64,000 nt of DNA, from the NCBI GenBank assembly GCA_963677325.2, contig CAXXGM010000003.1, positions 62,001-126,000 on the forward strand, read 5' to 3'. The position numbers were made by a program, and so were the translations under genes. The notes below the pieces were generated by a model. That model did no database searches, was not told where the DNA came from, and saw only the letters and a program-made list of their open reading frames with translations. Positions 34,459 to 43,441 of the stretch are shown in pieces. Position 1 is the stretch's first letter. Each line of letters begins with the position of its first letter. Source of the DNA: G963677325 sp963677325 (lineage in GTDB: Bacteria > Bacteroidota > Bacteroidia > Bacteroidales > Prolixibacteraceae).

Positions 34459-34663
34459 TATTCTGGTCTTTTTATGGTCCGTAAAATTAATGAAAATCCT
34501 TATTTTTCAACCCTTTTATTGCAAGAACTGTATTCTTGCCCCCGGGTTAAAATCAAAAGGGTGTGTATAAAAAATCTTAATTCTTTTAAGGAAATGATGA
34601 AATATGCTTATTGTAATGAAAAAAATAATTATTTTTCGGTCTTTATTGTAAATCAGGAACTTT

Positions 34664-35278
34664 ATGCTGATTCGACTGTATAATGAAAATCCTAAGCCCA
34701 GTTACGTTTTGAAAATCGTTGAGATTCTCAGAAATGACGGAGTGATTATTTTCCCTACGGATACGATTTATGGCATCGGATGCGATATTACCAATCCAAA
34801 GGCCATAGAGAGGGTCGCAAGAATAAAAAACATAAAACCTGAAAAATCAGATTTCTCTTTTTTGTTTTATGATCTCAGCCATATTTCCGATTACTGCAAG
34901 CCGATTCCAAATCCCATTTTTAAATTGATGAAGAAGAACCTTCCCGGTCCTTTTACCTTTATTCTCAAGGCCAACACCAATATTCCGAAAATATTCAGGA
35001 GTTCAAAAAAGAGCATCGGAATCAGGGTCCCGGATAATAACATCATTCGCGAAATCATCAGGGAACTGGGCAATCCAATTCTTACTACTTCTGTCCATGA
35101 CGATGATCAGATCCTTGAATATACTACTGATCCGGAATTGATACACGAGAAATTCGGGGAAAAAGTCGATTTGGTAATTGATGGCGGATCTGGTGGGAAC
35201 AAGCCTTCAACCGTTCTGGACTGCACCAGCGGCGAACCTGTTTTGATCCGGGAAGGAAAGGGAATATTGGTGGAATAA
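34664..35278 (+). CDS. Sua5/YciO/YrdC-family protein
   Basis: A 204-residue protein of the YrdC-like double-stranded RNA-binding fold. Blocks are GVIIFPTDTIYGIGCD, RIKNIKPEKSDFSFLFYDL, LPGPFTFILKAN, GIRVPDNNIIREII and PSTVLDCTSGEPVLIREGKG. The family makes threonylcarbamoyl-AMP for the t6A37 tRNA modification. The missing Sua5 C-terminal domain and the SDFSFLFYDL variant place it nearer YciO, whose role is less certain. The region between it and mnmD (34459-34663) has no convincing gene. Confidence 0.85.
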   Translation: MLIRLYNENPKPSYVLKIVEILRNDGVIIFPTDTIYGIGCDITNPKAIERVARIKNIKPEKSDFSFLFYDLSHISDYCKPIPNPIFKLMKKNLPGPFTFILKANTNIPKIFRSSKKSIGIRVPDNNIIREIIRELGNPILTTSVHDDDQILEYTTDPELIHEKFGEKVDLVIDGGSGGNKPSTVLDCTSGEPVLIREGKGILVE

Positions 35279-35282
35279 TGGT

Positions 35283-35322
35283 TAATGACTATTAATGACC
35301 ATTAATGACCATTAATGACAAT
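35283..35322. repeat. Four copies of a 10-bp tandem repeat
   Basis: TAATGACTAT, TAATGACCAT, TAATGACCAT and TAATGACAAT follow each other directly. They lie in the 86-bp gap before the anSME gene. Such short arrays change length by slippage and could affect expression. Confidence 0.8.
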
Positions 35323-35364
35323 ACTGACCAATGCCTAAAATCCAAAAGACTAAATGATTAATTA

Positions 35365-36567
35365 ATGGCAAAATACAAACCTCTTTCGTCTGTATTGGTA
35401 AAACCTTCGGGGCCGGACTGTAATCTGGGTTGTACTTATTGCTTTTATCTGAAAAAAGAAACGCTTTTCCCTGAAACAAAGACTCACAGGATGAGTCCGG
35501 AAATACAGGAGGAGATGATCCGTCAGCTAATGCAGCAATCAGGAGATTCAATCTCTATTGGATGGCAAGGAGGAGAACCCTCTCTGATGGGGCTGGATTT
35601 CTATAAAAAGGCCATTGAACTTGAGCAAAAATATGGACATGGACAATCCGTTGGCAATGGTTTTCAGACTAATGGACTTTTACTGGACAGGGAATGGTCC
35701 CGGTTCTTTAAAAAATATGACTGGTTAATAGGCTTATCGCTCGATGGCCCTGAGCATGTACATGACCACTATCGTTTGGATAAAGGTCATCGTAAAACAT
35801 GGGCCAAAGTACGGGAAAATGCTGAAATGCTGCTCTCGGACGGTGTGGCTGTAAATGCAATGTGCTGCATAACGGATTATTCTTCTGATAAGGCAGAAGA
35901 GCTTTACAACTATTACAAGAATCTGGGATTTACCTGGATGCAGTTTATCCCGGTTGTGGAGCGTGATCCCGATGATCCGTCAAAGGCAGCACCTTATTCA
36001 CTGACCGATGAGAAATTCGGTGAATTTCTGATTAAGCTTTTTGACCTCTGGCTGGCCGATTTTAAAGATGGGAAACCTACCACCTCCGTACGTCATTTTG
36101 AATCCGTTTTTTATAGTTACGTGGGACTGGAAGCGCCTGAATGTTCGTTTATGAAGGAATGCGGGGCTTACGTGGTGATTGAGCATAACGGGAATGTCTA
36201 TTCCTGCGATTTTTTCGTGGAACCTCGCCATAAATTGGGAAATATCCGTCATGAAAAGATTGTCAACCTGCTTAACTCCAAGAAGCAGGATGAGTTTGGG
36301 AAAGCCAAAACAATCCTTCCGCGGAAATGCAGATTTTGTAAATGGAATACCAAGTGTTACGGAGGTTGTACGAAAGATAGGATCAAAGATTCTTCTGATC
36401 ATAACCAACCCCGTTTCTGCAACAGTTACCAGATGTTTTTTGAGCATGCTGATGATGTCCTGAAAAGGATAGCTTCAAAATGGATCAAGGAACAGGCTGA
36501 TTACACGGAGAAGGTTGAGAACAGGGGAGTGTACAATTCCTACAATGATTTTGTAAAAAGGAAATAA
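35365..36567 (+). CDS. Anaerobic sulfatase-maturating enzyme (anSME)
   Basis: A 400-residue radical-SAM/SPASM protein. The SAM cluster motif is CNLGCTYC (C19, C23, C26). The block ISIGWQGGEPSLMGLDFY and the C-terminal SPASM cysteines (CGAYVVIEHNGNVYSCDFF; CRFCKWNTKCYGGC) match anSME, which oxidises a serine or cysteine of sulfatases to the catalytic formylglycine. No sulfatase gene is in the window; Bacteroidota commonly encode many elsewhere to degrade sulfated glycans, which fits the carbohydrate locus at the right end. It is transcribed apparently alone. Confidence 0.92.
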   Translation: MAKYKPLSSVLVKPSGPDCNLGCTYCFYLKKETLFPETKTHRMSPEIQEEMIRQLMQQSGDSISIGWQGGEPSLMGLDFYKKAIELEQKYGHGQSVGNGFQTNGLLLDREWSRFFKKYDWLIGLSLDGPEHVHDHYRLDKGHRKTWAKVRENAEMLLSDGVAVNAMCCITDYSSDKAEELYNYYKNLGFTWMQFIPVVERDPDDPSKAAPYSLTDEKFGEFLIKLFDLWLADFKDGKPTTSVRHFESVFYSYVGLEAPECSFMKECGAYVVIEHNGNVYSCDFFVEPRHKLGNIRHEKIVNLLNSKKQDEFGKAKTILPRKCRFCKWNTKCYGGCTKDRIKDSSDHNQPRFCNSYQMFFEHADDVLKRIASKWIKEQADYTEKVENRGVYNSYNDFVKRK

Positions 36568-36704
36568 CAAATAATCAAAACTGAAGAATCAATTTTACCA
36601 TCCCTGGGAATATTTCACTGACCTCATATTACTTAACTTAAAAAATAGGTGCTTTAAATTCGTTATATTTGCTTATTATGCCTGTTTCCTAAGAAGAAAT
36701 CTTT

Positions 36705-37310
36705 ATGCATTTGTTTTTAAAAATATATTTGATTCTCTCCACATTAATACCTTTGGGCGGCACGGTGGAAGAGGAAAATGAAAAATCAAATCTGAATCAA
36801 TTCAGGAATAATATGCTTGAGGAAATTAATTTCCTCCGTGCTCATCCTGCAGAATATGCAGAAAAAAGATTTGGAACACTGAAGGAGGAAGGGGCAGACA
36901 ATGGGGCGTATGAATATTTGAAAAGAGTCAAACCAGCCAGTACACTTAAATTTAATGAGATCTTAAATGAAATTGCAACCGATTATGCTCTTTTCATGGC
37001 GAAGAAAGATAAATTCAGCCATACAGCAAACGGAACTCCCTTTTCAAGGGCTAAAAAAGCGGGATATACGTATACAGCTATGGGTGAAAATATCGCCTGC
37101 GGAAATGACCCCAAGTTAAATGCTTACAAAAATCCCCAATATGCGGCCATTGAGTTTGTCAAAATGCTTGTTCTTGACAAAGGTGTGAAAGATCTTGGCC
37201 ACCGTCATACTTTGATGAACCCGGTATTTAAATCGGTGGGTTTCGGATTTGGGCATAATGAGGAAAGTTATTGCATTAATTATGTTGTTCAGGATTTTGG
37301 TAATCCCTAA
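36705..37310 (+). CDS. Secreted CAP-domain protein
   Basis: A 201-residue protein with a short hydrophobic leader (MHLFLKIYLILSTLIPLGG) and one CAP/SCP domain: NNMLEEINFLRAHPAEYAE, FSHTANGTPFSRAKKAG, MGENIACG and GHRHTLMNPVFKSVGFGFG. The histidines in FSH and GHRH are the usual cavity residues. Bacterial CAP proteins are extracytoplasmic with mostly unknown roles. It is followed after 11 bases by the YjbQ-type gene, so they may be co-transcribed. Confidence 0.88.
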   Translation: MHLFLKIYLILSTLIPLGGTVEEENEKSNLNQFRNNMLEEINFLRAHPAEYAEKRFGTLKEEGADNGAYEYLKRVKPASTLKFNEILNEIATDYALFMAKKDKFSHTANGTPFSRAKKAGYTYTAMGENIACGNDPKLNAYKNPQYAAIEFVKMLVLDKGVKDLGHRHTLMNPVFKSVGFGFGHNEESYCINYVVQDFGNP

Positions 37311-37321
37311 AAGACAGATTT

Positions 37322-37735
37322 ATGATAAAGCAATTTGAGATAACTCTCACGGCGCGGAAACGAGGTTATCATCTGATCACACATGAAATAGAAATACACC
37401 TTCCGAATGAGACAAAAAGCGGTATAGTGAACCTTACTCTTCAGCATACTTCCGCGGCGCTGACGCTGAATGAGAATGCAGATCCTGATGTGAGGGTTGA
37501 TTTTGAATCCTTTCTGGATAAGTTAATTCCAGATGGAGACAAGGTATTTAGTCACACCATGGAAGGTGCTGACGATATGTCGGCCCATTTAAAATCTTCT
37601 ATTCTTGGAGCAAGTTTAACCATTCCCATTGTTAATGGAAAACTTAAACTTGGTACCTGGCAGGGAATCTATTTATGCGAATTCAGGAATCATGCCGTTT
37701 CAAGAAAGATATTCGTAACAATTATCAGTGAATAG
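37322..37735 (+). CDS. YjbQ/UPF0047 family protein
   Basis: A 137-residue single-domain protein of the YjbQ family. Diagnostic blocks are GIVNLTLQHTSAALTLNENADPDVRVD, FSHTMEGADDMSAHLKSSILG and LKLGTWQGIYLCEFRNH, with a cluster of conserved histidines likely to bind metal. The family has reported weak thiamine-phosphate synthase activity, but its cellular job is not settled. It lies 11 bases after the CAP-domain gene and converges on iorB. Confidence 0.92.
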   Translation: MIKQFEITLTARKRGYHLITHEIEIHLPNETKSGIVNLTLQHTSAALTLNENADPDVRVDFESFLDKLIPDGDKVFSHTMEGADDMSAHLKSSILGASLTIPIVNGKLKLGTWQGIYLCEFRNHAVSRKIFVTIISE

Positions 37736-37755
37736 GACCTCCTGATTTTGCAATT

Positions 37756-38337
37756 CTAAAGAAAAGATTGTGCAAATTTCCTTCCTGTATGCAGTGCGGT
37801 TAAATTCAGATTAACTACTTCCTCTCCCTTTTTTGAAAATAAATTCCGTATTCCTCTTTCCATGCTTTCGATAGAAATATCGATAAAGGGGGTGGCAGCC
37901 CCAAGCATCACCATATTGGACGCTTTTATGTTTCCGGCTTCCCTGGCCAATTGTTCAGCATCGATGAGTACCGATTTAGGCTGTTTGCTGATCTCAGAGA
38001 GAACAGTGGCCATATCAGGATAGTCGTTGATGTTGATATAAGGATTAATACTGGTGACGATGTACCCTTCAGGAGACAAATAAGGCAGATAGCGCAACGA
38101 TTCCATCGGTTCGACCGATAATATCAGATCAGCTTTTCCAAGAGATATCAGATCTGAATAAATAGGCTTATCCGAAAGACGTAAATAGGATTGTACGGCT
38201 CCTCCTCTTTGGCTCATACCATGAGTTTCTGCTTGCTTTAGATAGAGGCTGTTTTCGATGGCAGCAAATCCGAGAACTGTTGCTATTGATAAAATTCCCT
38301 GTCCTCCTACTCCTGCTAAAACTATATCACACTTCAT
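37756..38337 (-). CDS. iorB: Indolepyruvate oxidoreductase subunit beta
   Basis: A 193-residue gamma-type subunit of 2-oxoacid:ferredoxin oxidoreductases. It starts DIVLAGVGGQGILSIATVLG and has HGMSQRGGAVQSYLRL, both typical of IorB. With IorA it oxidatively decarboxylates aryl pyruvates from aromatic amino acids to aryl-acetyl-CoA, reducing ferredoxin under anoxic conditions. It is 29 bases after iorA and clearly in one operon. Confidence 0.93.
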   Translation of the reverse strand: MKCDIVLAGVGGQGILSIATVLGFAAIENSLYLKQAETHGMSQRGGAVQSYLRLSDKPIYSDLISLGKADLILSVEPMESLRYLPYLSPEGYIVTSINPYININDYPDMATVLSEISKQPKSVLIDAEQLAREAGNIKASNMVMLGAATPFIDISIESMERGIRNLFSKKGEEVVNLNLTALHTGRKFAQSFL

Positions 38338-38366
38338 TTTTATTGATTTGTTTCTTCGTTATCGCT

Positions 38367-39974
38367 CTAGTTATGACTGGCAACTGTTTTTCGGACCCGG
38401 CGTGCATTTTTCTGAACACATTCCCTACGGGGGATTATAACCGAAACTCCTTTATAGGAGATTTCATCTTCAATCAGTTTGACGAGCTTCTCATGATTCT
38501 TTGGCAAAGCTTCAATGGCATGAATATGACTGGGATCAACTCCAATCCCTTCGCAAATGGATTCAATTTTTCCGAATGCTGCAGAATCCTGTCCTCCGGT
38601 CATCGAGGTGGATTCATTATCGCAAATAATTACCACAATGTTTGCTTTTTCATTCACTGCATCCAGTAAACCTGTAATTCCCGAATGAGTAAATGTTGAA
38701 TCACCTATTACCGCTACGGATGGAAACAAACCGGCGTCAGCAGCTCCTTTGGCCATTGTAATGGAGGCACCCATATCTACACACGAATTAATAGAGCTGT
38801 AAGGAGGAAGAGCCCCAAGAGTATAGCATCCTATATCAGAGAATACGTTCCTGTCACCAAACTTTTGGATTACTGTATTCAATGCTTTGAAGGTATCATG
38901 ATGTCCGCATCCTTTGCATAAAGCCGGAGGCCGGTTCGCAACAGTAGATGGAATAAGTCCTCCTGATGAGGTTTTAATGTTTAATGCAGCGGCTACAAGG
39001 TCGGGATTTAATTCTCCTGTCCGCGGAAGGGTCCCGTCAAGTTTACCTGATATTTTCCTTCCATTTTCGAAATAGCCCTTCAGTAGTTCTTCTACAATAG
39101 GATACCCTTCCTCTATCACAAGTATTTTTTCCGTTTCCTGTTCCAGCCTTTTAAGCAGACTTTCCGGTAATGGATATTGAGATACTTTTACTACCGGATA
39201 TGGACAGTTGTCCGGATAATTTTCCTTTAAATAATTCCATCCGATACCGCAGCATACGATACCTAGCGAAGAGTCATTCCCTTCAACATAACAATTATAA
39301 GAAGACTTTTCTGATTCAGCTTTCAGATTATCCTGATTATCGAGCAGAATGTTATAGCGCTTTCTTGCCAGAGCAGGAAGCAGGATGAATTGCATCCGGT
39401 CTTTCGGCAGAGATAGTTGGTTCTCTTCTCTGGATTCAGGAACCTGCACTACACCGGCACGGGAATGAGCGAGACGCGTGGTAATCCGAAGCATTACAGG
39501 AGTACCTAATTTCTCGGAAAGATCAAATCCCTTACGGGCCATATCATAAGCCTCCTGTTGATCTGAAGGCTCAAAAACAGGTATCATGGCAAATTTCCCA
39601 TAGAATCTTGAGTCCTGCTCATTTTGGGAGGAATGCATGGAAGGATCATCCGCGACTGTAATAATCATTCCTCCATTTACCCCTGTTATGGCCGCATTGA
39701 TAAATGCATCTGCAGCCACATTTAATCCCACGTGCTTCATACAAACAAGGGTCCTCTTTCCTGCATATGACATTCCAAGAGCAGCCTCCATGGCCGTTTT
39801 TTCGTTCGCTGACCATTCTCTGTGGAGATTCCTTGATTGAGCCGTTTTATTCTCCTGTATGTATTCGGTGATCTCGGTAGAGGGAGTACCCGGATAAGCA
39901 TAAACTCCTGATAATCCGCCATCAATGGCTCCCTGGGCGATTGCCTCCACTCCAAGCAAAAGTTTCCTAGTCAT
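38367..39974 (-). CDS. iorA: Indolepyruvate oxidoreductase subunit alpha
   Basis: A 535-residue subunit with the N-terminal pyrimidine-binding half (YAYPGTPSTEITEYI), the swivel domain, and the thiamine diphosphate half (CKGCGHHDTFKAL, VAVIGDSTFTHSGITGLLDAV, DNESTSMTGGQD). The protein ends at CVQKNARRVRK, directly after the TPP domain; the C-terminal 2x[4Fe-4S] ferredoxin domain of archaeal IorA is absent, and with 29 bases to iorB there is no space for a frameshifted remnant. Shorter IorA proteins are, as I recall, normal in Bacteroidota, so electrons probably leave by a separate ferredoxin. Confidence 0.93.
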   Translation of the reverse strand: MTRKLLLGVEAIAQGAIDGGLSGVYAYPGTPSTEITEYIQENKTAQSRNLHREWSANEKTAMEAALGMSYAGKRTLVCMKHVGLNVAADAFINAAITGVNGGMIITVADDPSMHSSQNEQDSRFYGKFAMIPVFEPSDQQEAYDMARKGFDLSEKLGTPVMLRITTRLAHSRAGVVQVPESREENQLSLPKDRMQFILLPALARKRYNILLDNQDNLKAESEKSSYNCYVEGNDSSLGIVCCGIGWNYLKENYPDNCPYPVVKVSQYPLPESLLKRLEQETEKILVIEEGYPIVEELLKGYFENGRKISGKLDGTLPRTGELNPDLVAAALNIKTSSGGLIPSTVANRPPALCKGCGHHDTFKALNTVIQKFGDRNVFSDIGCYTLGALPPYSSINSCVDMGASITMAKGAADAGLFPSVAVIGDSTFTHSGITGLLDAVNEKANIVVIICDNESTSMTGGQDSAAFGKIESICEGIGVDPSHIHAIEALPKNHEKLVKLIEDEISYKGVSVIIPRRECVQKNARRVRKTVASHN

Positions 39975-40094
39975 TAATATTAAGTAATTTTCTAAGTGTC
40001 ATAAATTAATTCGGCGAAGTTAATTGATTTTTATAAAATGAAAAGTTAGTTTTGGAAATCAATATTTTATCATGGATTCAGAGCATTATTGATA

Positions 40095-40694
40095 ATGATG
40101 AATGGAATTGAGAATGTGGTTACTAACAAGGATTTGAAAAATGGAGATCTCTTGTTTTCAAGCCATCCCTGTTGCAGCCTTTCGCAGGCGATTGATCTTG
40201 TAACGCAGACAGATAAGGGTACTCATTACAGCCATGTGGGAATTGTGGAGACCAAAAATGATTTAATCAGGGTATATCACTCTTCTCCTAGCAAAGGTGT
40301 TTGTCGCGAATCTTTAGATCTTTTTATCCATCCGGACGAAAAGGAGAATACAGTCATGGTTTACCGTCTTAAAGAGGAATACCGGCAATGCATCGATCCT
40401 GCAATGAATCTGGCCAAAGAAATATTAGGGGAGGCGTACAATCATAGTTTCAGGTATTCCGCCCCCGGCTATTATTGCTCCGAGTTCATTTACAGGATAT
40501 TTGCTCCGTGGAATATATTTGAACTGATTCCCATGACTTTCAAAAATCAAGGCGATAATAAATTCTCTCCTCATTGGATCGAGTATTATAAACAGCTCAG
40601 TGTTTCAATCCCCGAACGTCAGCCTGGTTGTAATCCTAATGGAATGGCTGCATCGGCAAAACTTCAGTTAATCGGAGAATTGAAATTCCTGTGA
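40095..40694 (+). CDS. YiiX-like permuted papain-fold amidohydrolase
   Basis: A protein of about 199 residues of the YaeF/YiiX branch of the NlpC/P60 superfamily. The circularly permuted catalytic motifs are visible: histidine in KGTHYSHVGIVE and cysteine in SAPGYYCSEFIYR, with the lead-in LKNGDLLFSSHPC. These enzymes are predicted to cleave amide or ester bonds in peptides, lipids or cell wall; the substrate is unknown. No signal peptide is seen. Starts at 40095 (ATG) and 40098 (ATG) are equivalent; a TTG at 40089 is less likely. Confidence 0.85.
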   Translation: MMNGIENVVTNKDLKNGDLLFSSHPCCSLSQAIDLVTQTDKGTHYSHVGIVETKNDLIRVYHSSPSKGVCRESLDLFIHPDEKENTVMVYRLKEEYRQCIDPAMNLAKEILGEAYNHSFRYSAPGYYCSEFIYRIFAPWNIFELIPMTFKNQGDNKFSPHWIEYYKQLSVSIPERQPGCNPNGMAASAKLQLIGELKFL

Positions 40695-40857
40695 ACGGTA
40701 GTGCCATAATTAATTCTGAAAAAAATGTGTTCTTTTAAACTTTTGGTATAACTTATGAGTTTATTAATGGAAGTTAAAATTTATTATCGTATTCTTTCTT
40801 ATTAAACGCTGAAAGATGACATTCAGGTAAAGACATTCAGATAAATCATTAATAGTG

Positions 40858-41757
40858 ATGGAAATTATTAACGAAAATGATATTGAGTCGCTGTCTCCTC
40901 TTTTTAGAGACATAAAAGGAAGTAAGTTAACTGAATTAATCATGAAAATTTTTGCCTTTGATAAGGTAAATCAGTTATATGAAAATTCCAACGGTTATAC
41001 CGGTGCTGAATTTGCTGATTCAATATTGAATGACTTAGGTGTAAATTATCTTATCGGCAACTCCGAAAGACTGGGAAATTTATCTGAAGGAGGGGCTTTC
41101 ATCTCCATTTCCAATCACCCTTATGGTGGATTGGATGGAATAATATTGATAGATCTTTTGGCCGCCATACGTCCTGATTACAAGTTGATGGTCAATAAAG
41201 TACTTTCTCTTGTTAAAGCAATGAAGGAGAATTTTATTTCTGTTATGCCTGTGACCGATAGAAAAAAAGATCTTTCTTCTACGAACATCAATGGGATCCG
41301 GGAAACATTGCTTCATTTACAGAACGGTCATCCGGTGGGTTTTTTCCCTTCCGGGGCAGTTTCTGACTTCAGTTTAAAGGACTTTCGTTTGAGAGATCGT
41401 GAATGGCAACAGAATATTCTCTCTATCATCAAATCGGTAAAAGTCCCCATTGTTCCGATTCGTTTTTTTGATAAAAACTCCCCTCTTTTCTATTTTCTTG
41501 GATTGATTAACTGGAAAATACGGTTGGTTAGATTACCCCATGAGCTTTTCAATAAAAGAGGTAAAAAAACCCGCATTGGCATTGGTGAAATCATTTCGGT
41601 TGAGGAACAGGAAAAATATTGTGACATTAATTCGTTCGGATCTTTTCTGCGTAAAAAAATTTATGAAATGCCAATGCCAAAGTCGTTTGCCCCCAGGACT
41701 CTGATGAACCTAAAAGGACAAACAAAACTTCTCCGCAGTTCAACTTCCATAGGTTAA
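40858..41757 (+). CDS. Lysophospholipid acyltransferase-family protein
   Basis: A 299-residue PlsC-like acyltransferase. The catalytic motif is NHPYGGLD, an NX4D form of the usual HX4D, followed by the substrate-binding block GFFPSGAVSD and VPIVPIRFFD. Similar proteins are annotated as haemolysin-type or ornithine-lipid-type acyltransferases acting at the membrane. ATG 40858 is chosen over an in-frame GTG one codon earlier. The last 15 codons (LKGQTKLLRSSTSIG) and stop are part of the tandem duplication and recur twice downstream. Confidence 0.85.
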   Translation: MEIINENDIESLSPLFRDIKGSKLTELIMKIFAFDKVNQLYENSNGYTGAEFADSILNDLGVNYLIGNSERLGNLSEGGAFISISNHPYGGLDGIILIDLLAAIRPDYKLMVNKVLSLVKAMKENFISVMPVTDRKKDLSSTNINGIRETLLHLQNGHPVGFFPSGAVSDFSLKDFRLRDREWQQNILSIIKSVKVPIVPIRFFDKNSPLFYFLGLINWKIRLVRLPHELFNKRGKKTRIGIGEIISVEEQEKYCDINSFGSFLRKKIYEMPMPKSFAPRTLMNLKGQTKLLRSSTSIG

Positions 41758-41809
41758 ATAAGAAATCTTCTCAGGAAATTTCTGCTTTTGCATTTTTGAA
41801 AAGGTTATT

Positions 41810-42353
41810 TTAACCTGAGCTCGATCTAAACAATGGATAAGACAGTGCTTGATTGTTTGAGCGTTAATGTTGTCTTCGATAACCTAATCTTTAAAAAAAA
41901 CACCTCAGTAGAGGGATTGATTTTACCCTTTCACCAACCTGATTACCTGATTTAATTAGGTAATTAGGTAAATTTTTCTCCCTCGGCCATTTCTCTTATG
42001 TAACATCCCCTGGTTATGCTGTAGATCACACATTCAACCCCTTCGGGGCTGGGCAGGAGGGTACATTTCCTGCCTCCGGCTTCACCGGAGGTTATGCATA
42101 TTCAAACCTTCGGGCAGGGGGAACAGATTGCTTTTCAGGGCTAAACTCTTCTCCCGAAGGGAGTAAACGTGAATAACCCCCAATGGAATTGGGGGAAAGT
42201 AGATCCACCACCCCCACAGCCCCGATAGGGGTTGAATGTGTATGGATATAACACCTCTGTTATTTGCGCTGGACTGGATTTTTTGATCCTGTGGGACTAC
42301 TGAGGTGTTTTCGACAGATTAGGTTATCCATTCCTTAGATCGAACTCACGTTA
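41810..42353. mobile_element. MITE type 1, long form (tandem unit 1)
   Basis: A copy of the 33216-33758 element with the same inverted ends (TTAACCTGAGCTCGATCTAA / TTAGATCGAACTCACGTTAA) and the same GC-rich hairpin core. It begins 53 bases after the acyltransferase stop codon. Confidence 0.8.
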
Positions 42354-42450
42354 AAAGGACAAACAAAACTTCTCCGCAGTTCAACTTCCATAGGTTAAAT
42401 AAGAAATCTTCTCAGGAAATTTCTGCTTTTGCATTTTTGAAAAGGTTATT

Positions 42451-42992
42451 TTAACCTGAGCTCGATCTAAACAATGGATAAGACAGTGCTTGATTGTTTG
42501 AGCGTTAATGTTGTCTTCGATAACCTAATCTTTAAAAAAACACCTTAGATGGGATTAATTTTACGCTTTCACTAACCTGATTACCTGATTTAATTAAGGT
42601 AATTAGGTAAATTTTTCTCCCTCGACCATTTCTCTTATGTAACATCCCCTGGTTATGCTGTAGATCACACATTCAACCCCTTCGGGGCTGGGCAGGAGGG
42701 TACATTTCCTGCCACCGGCTTCACCGGAGGTTATGCATATTCAGCCCTTCGGGCAGGGGGAACAGATTGCTTTTCGGGGCTAAACTCTTCTCCCGAAGGG
42801 AGTAAACGTGAATAACCCCCAATGGAATTGGGGGAAAGTAGATCCACCCCCCCCACAGCCCCGATAGGGGTTGAATGTGTATGGATATAACACCTCTGTT
42901 ATTTGCGCTGGACTGGATTTTTTGATCCTGTGGGACTACTGAGATGTTTTCGACAGATTAGGTTATCCATTCCTTAGATCGAACTCACGTTA
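42451..42992. mobile_element. MITE type 1, long form (tandem unit 2)
   Basis: The second copy in the tandem series. It has small changes relative to unit 1, such as loss of CAGT in the inner inverted repeat (ACACCTTAGATGGG) and CCACCCCCCCCAC in the core. Ends and hairpin order are unchanged. Confidence 0.8.
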
Positions 42993-43441
42993 AAAGGACA
43001 AACAAAACTTCTCCGCAGTTCAACTTCCATAGGTTAAATAAGAAATCTTCTCAGGAAATTTCTGCTTTTGCATTTTTGAAAAGGTTATTTTAACCTGAGC
43101 TCGATCTAAACAATGGATAAGACAGTGCTTGATTGTTTGAGCGTTAATGTTGTCTTCGATAACCTAATCTTTAAAAAAAACACCTCAGTAGAGGGATTGA
43201 TTTTACCCTTTCACCAACCTGATTACCTGATTTAATTAGGTAATTAGGTAAATTTTTCTCCCTCGACCATTTCTCTTATGTAACATCCCCTGGTTATGCT
43301 GTAGATCACACATTCAACCCCTTCGGGGCTGGGCAGGAGGGTACATTTCCTGCCACCGGCTTCACCGGAGGTTATGCATATTCAGCCCTTCGGGCAGGGG
43401 GGACAGATTGCTTTTCAGGGCTAAACTCTTCTCCCGAAGGG

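Noticed and set aside
34474..34683. 69-codon plus-strand frame before the Sua5-like gene
   Set aside because: It overlaps the Sua5-like start, has no recognisable domain and lies in the divergent promoter gap; coding cannot be supported.
38338..38366. iorA truncated by frameshift, losing a ferredoxin domain
   Set aside because: Only 29 bases separate iorA from iorB, so no lost domain could be encoded there; shorter IorA proteins are, as I recall, normal in this phylum.
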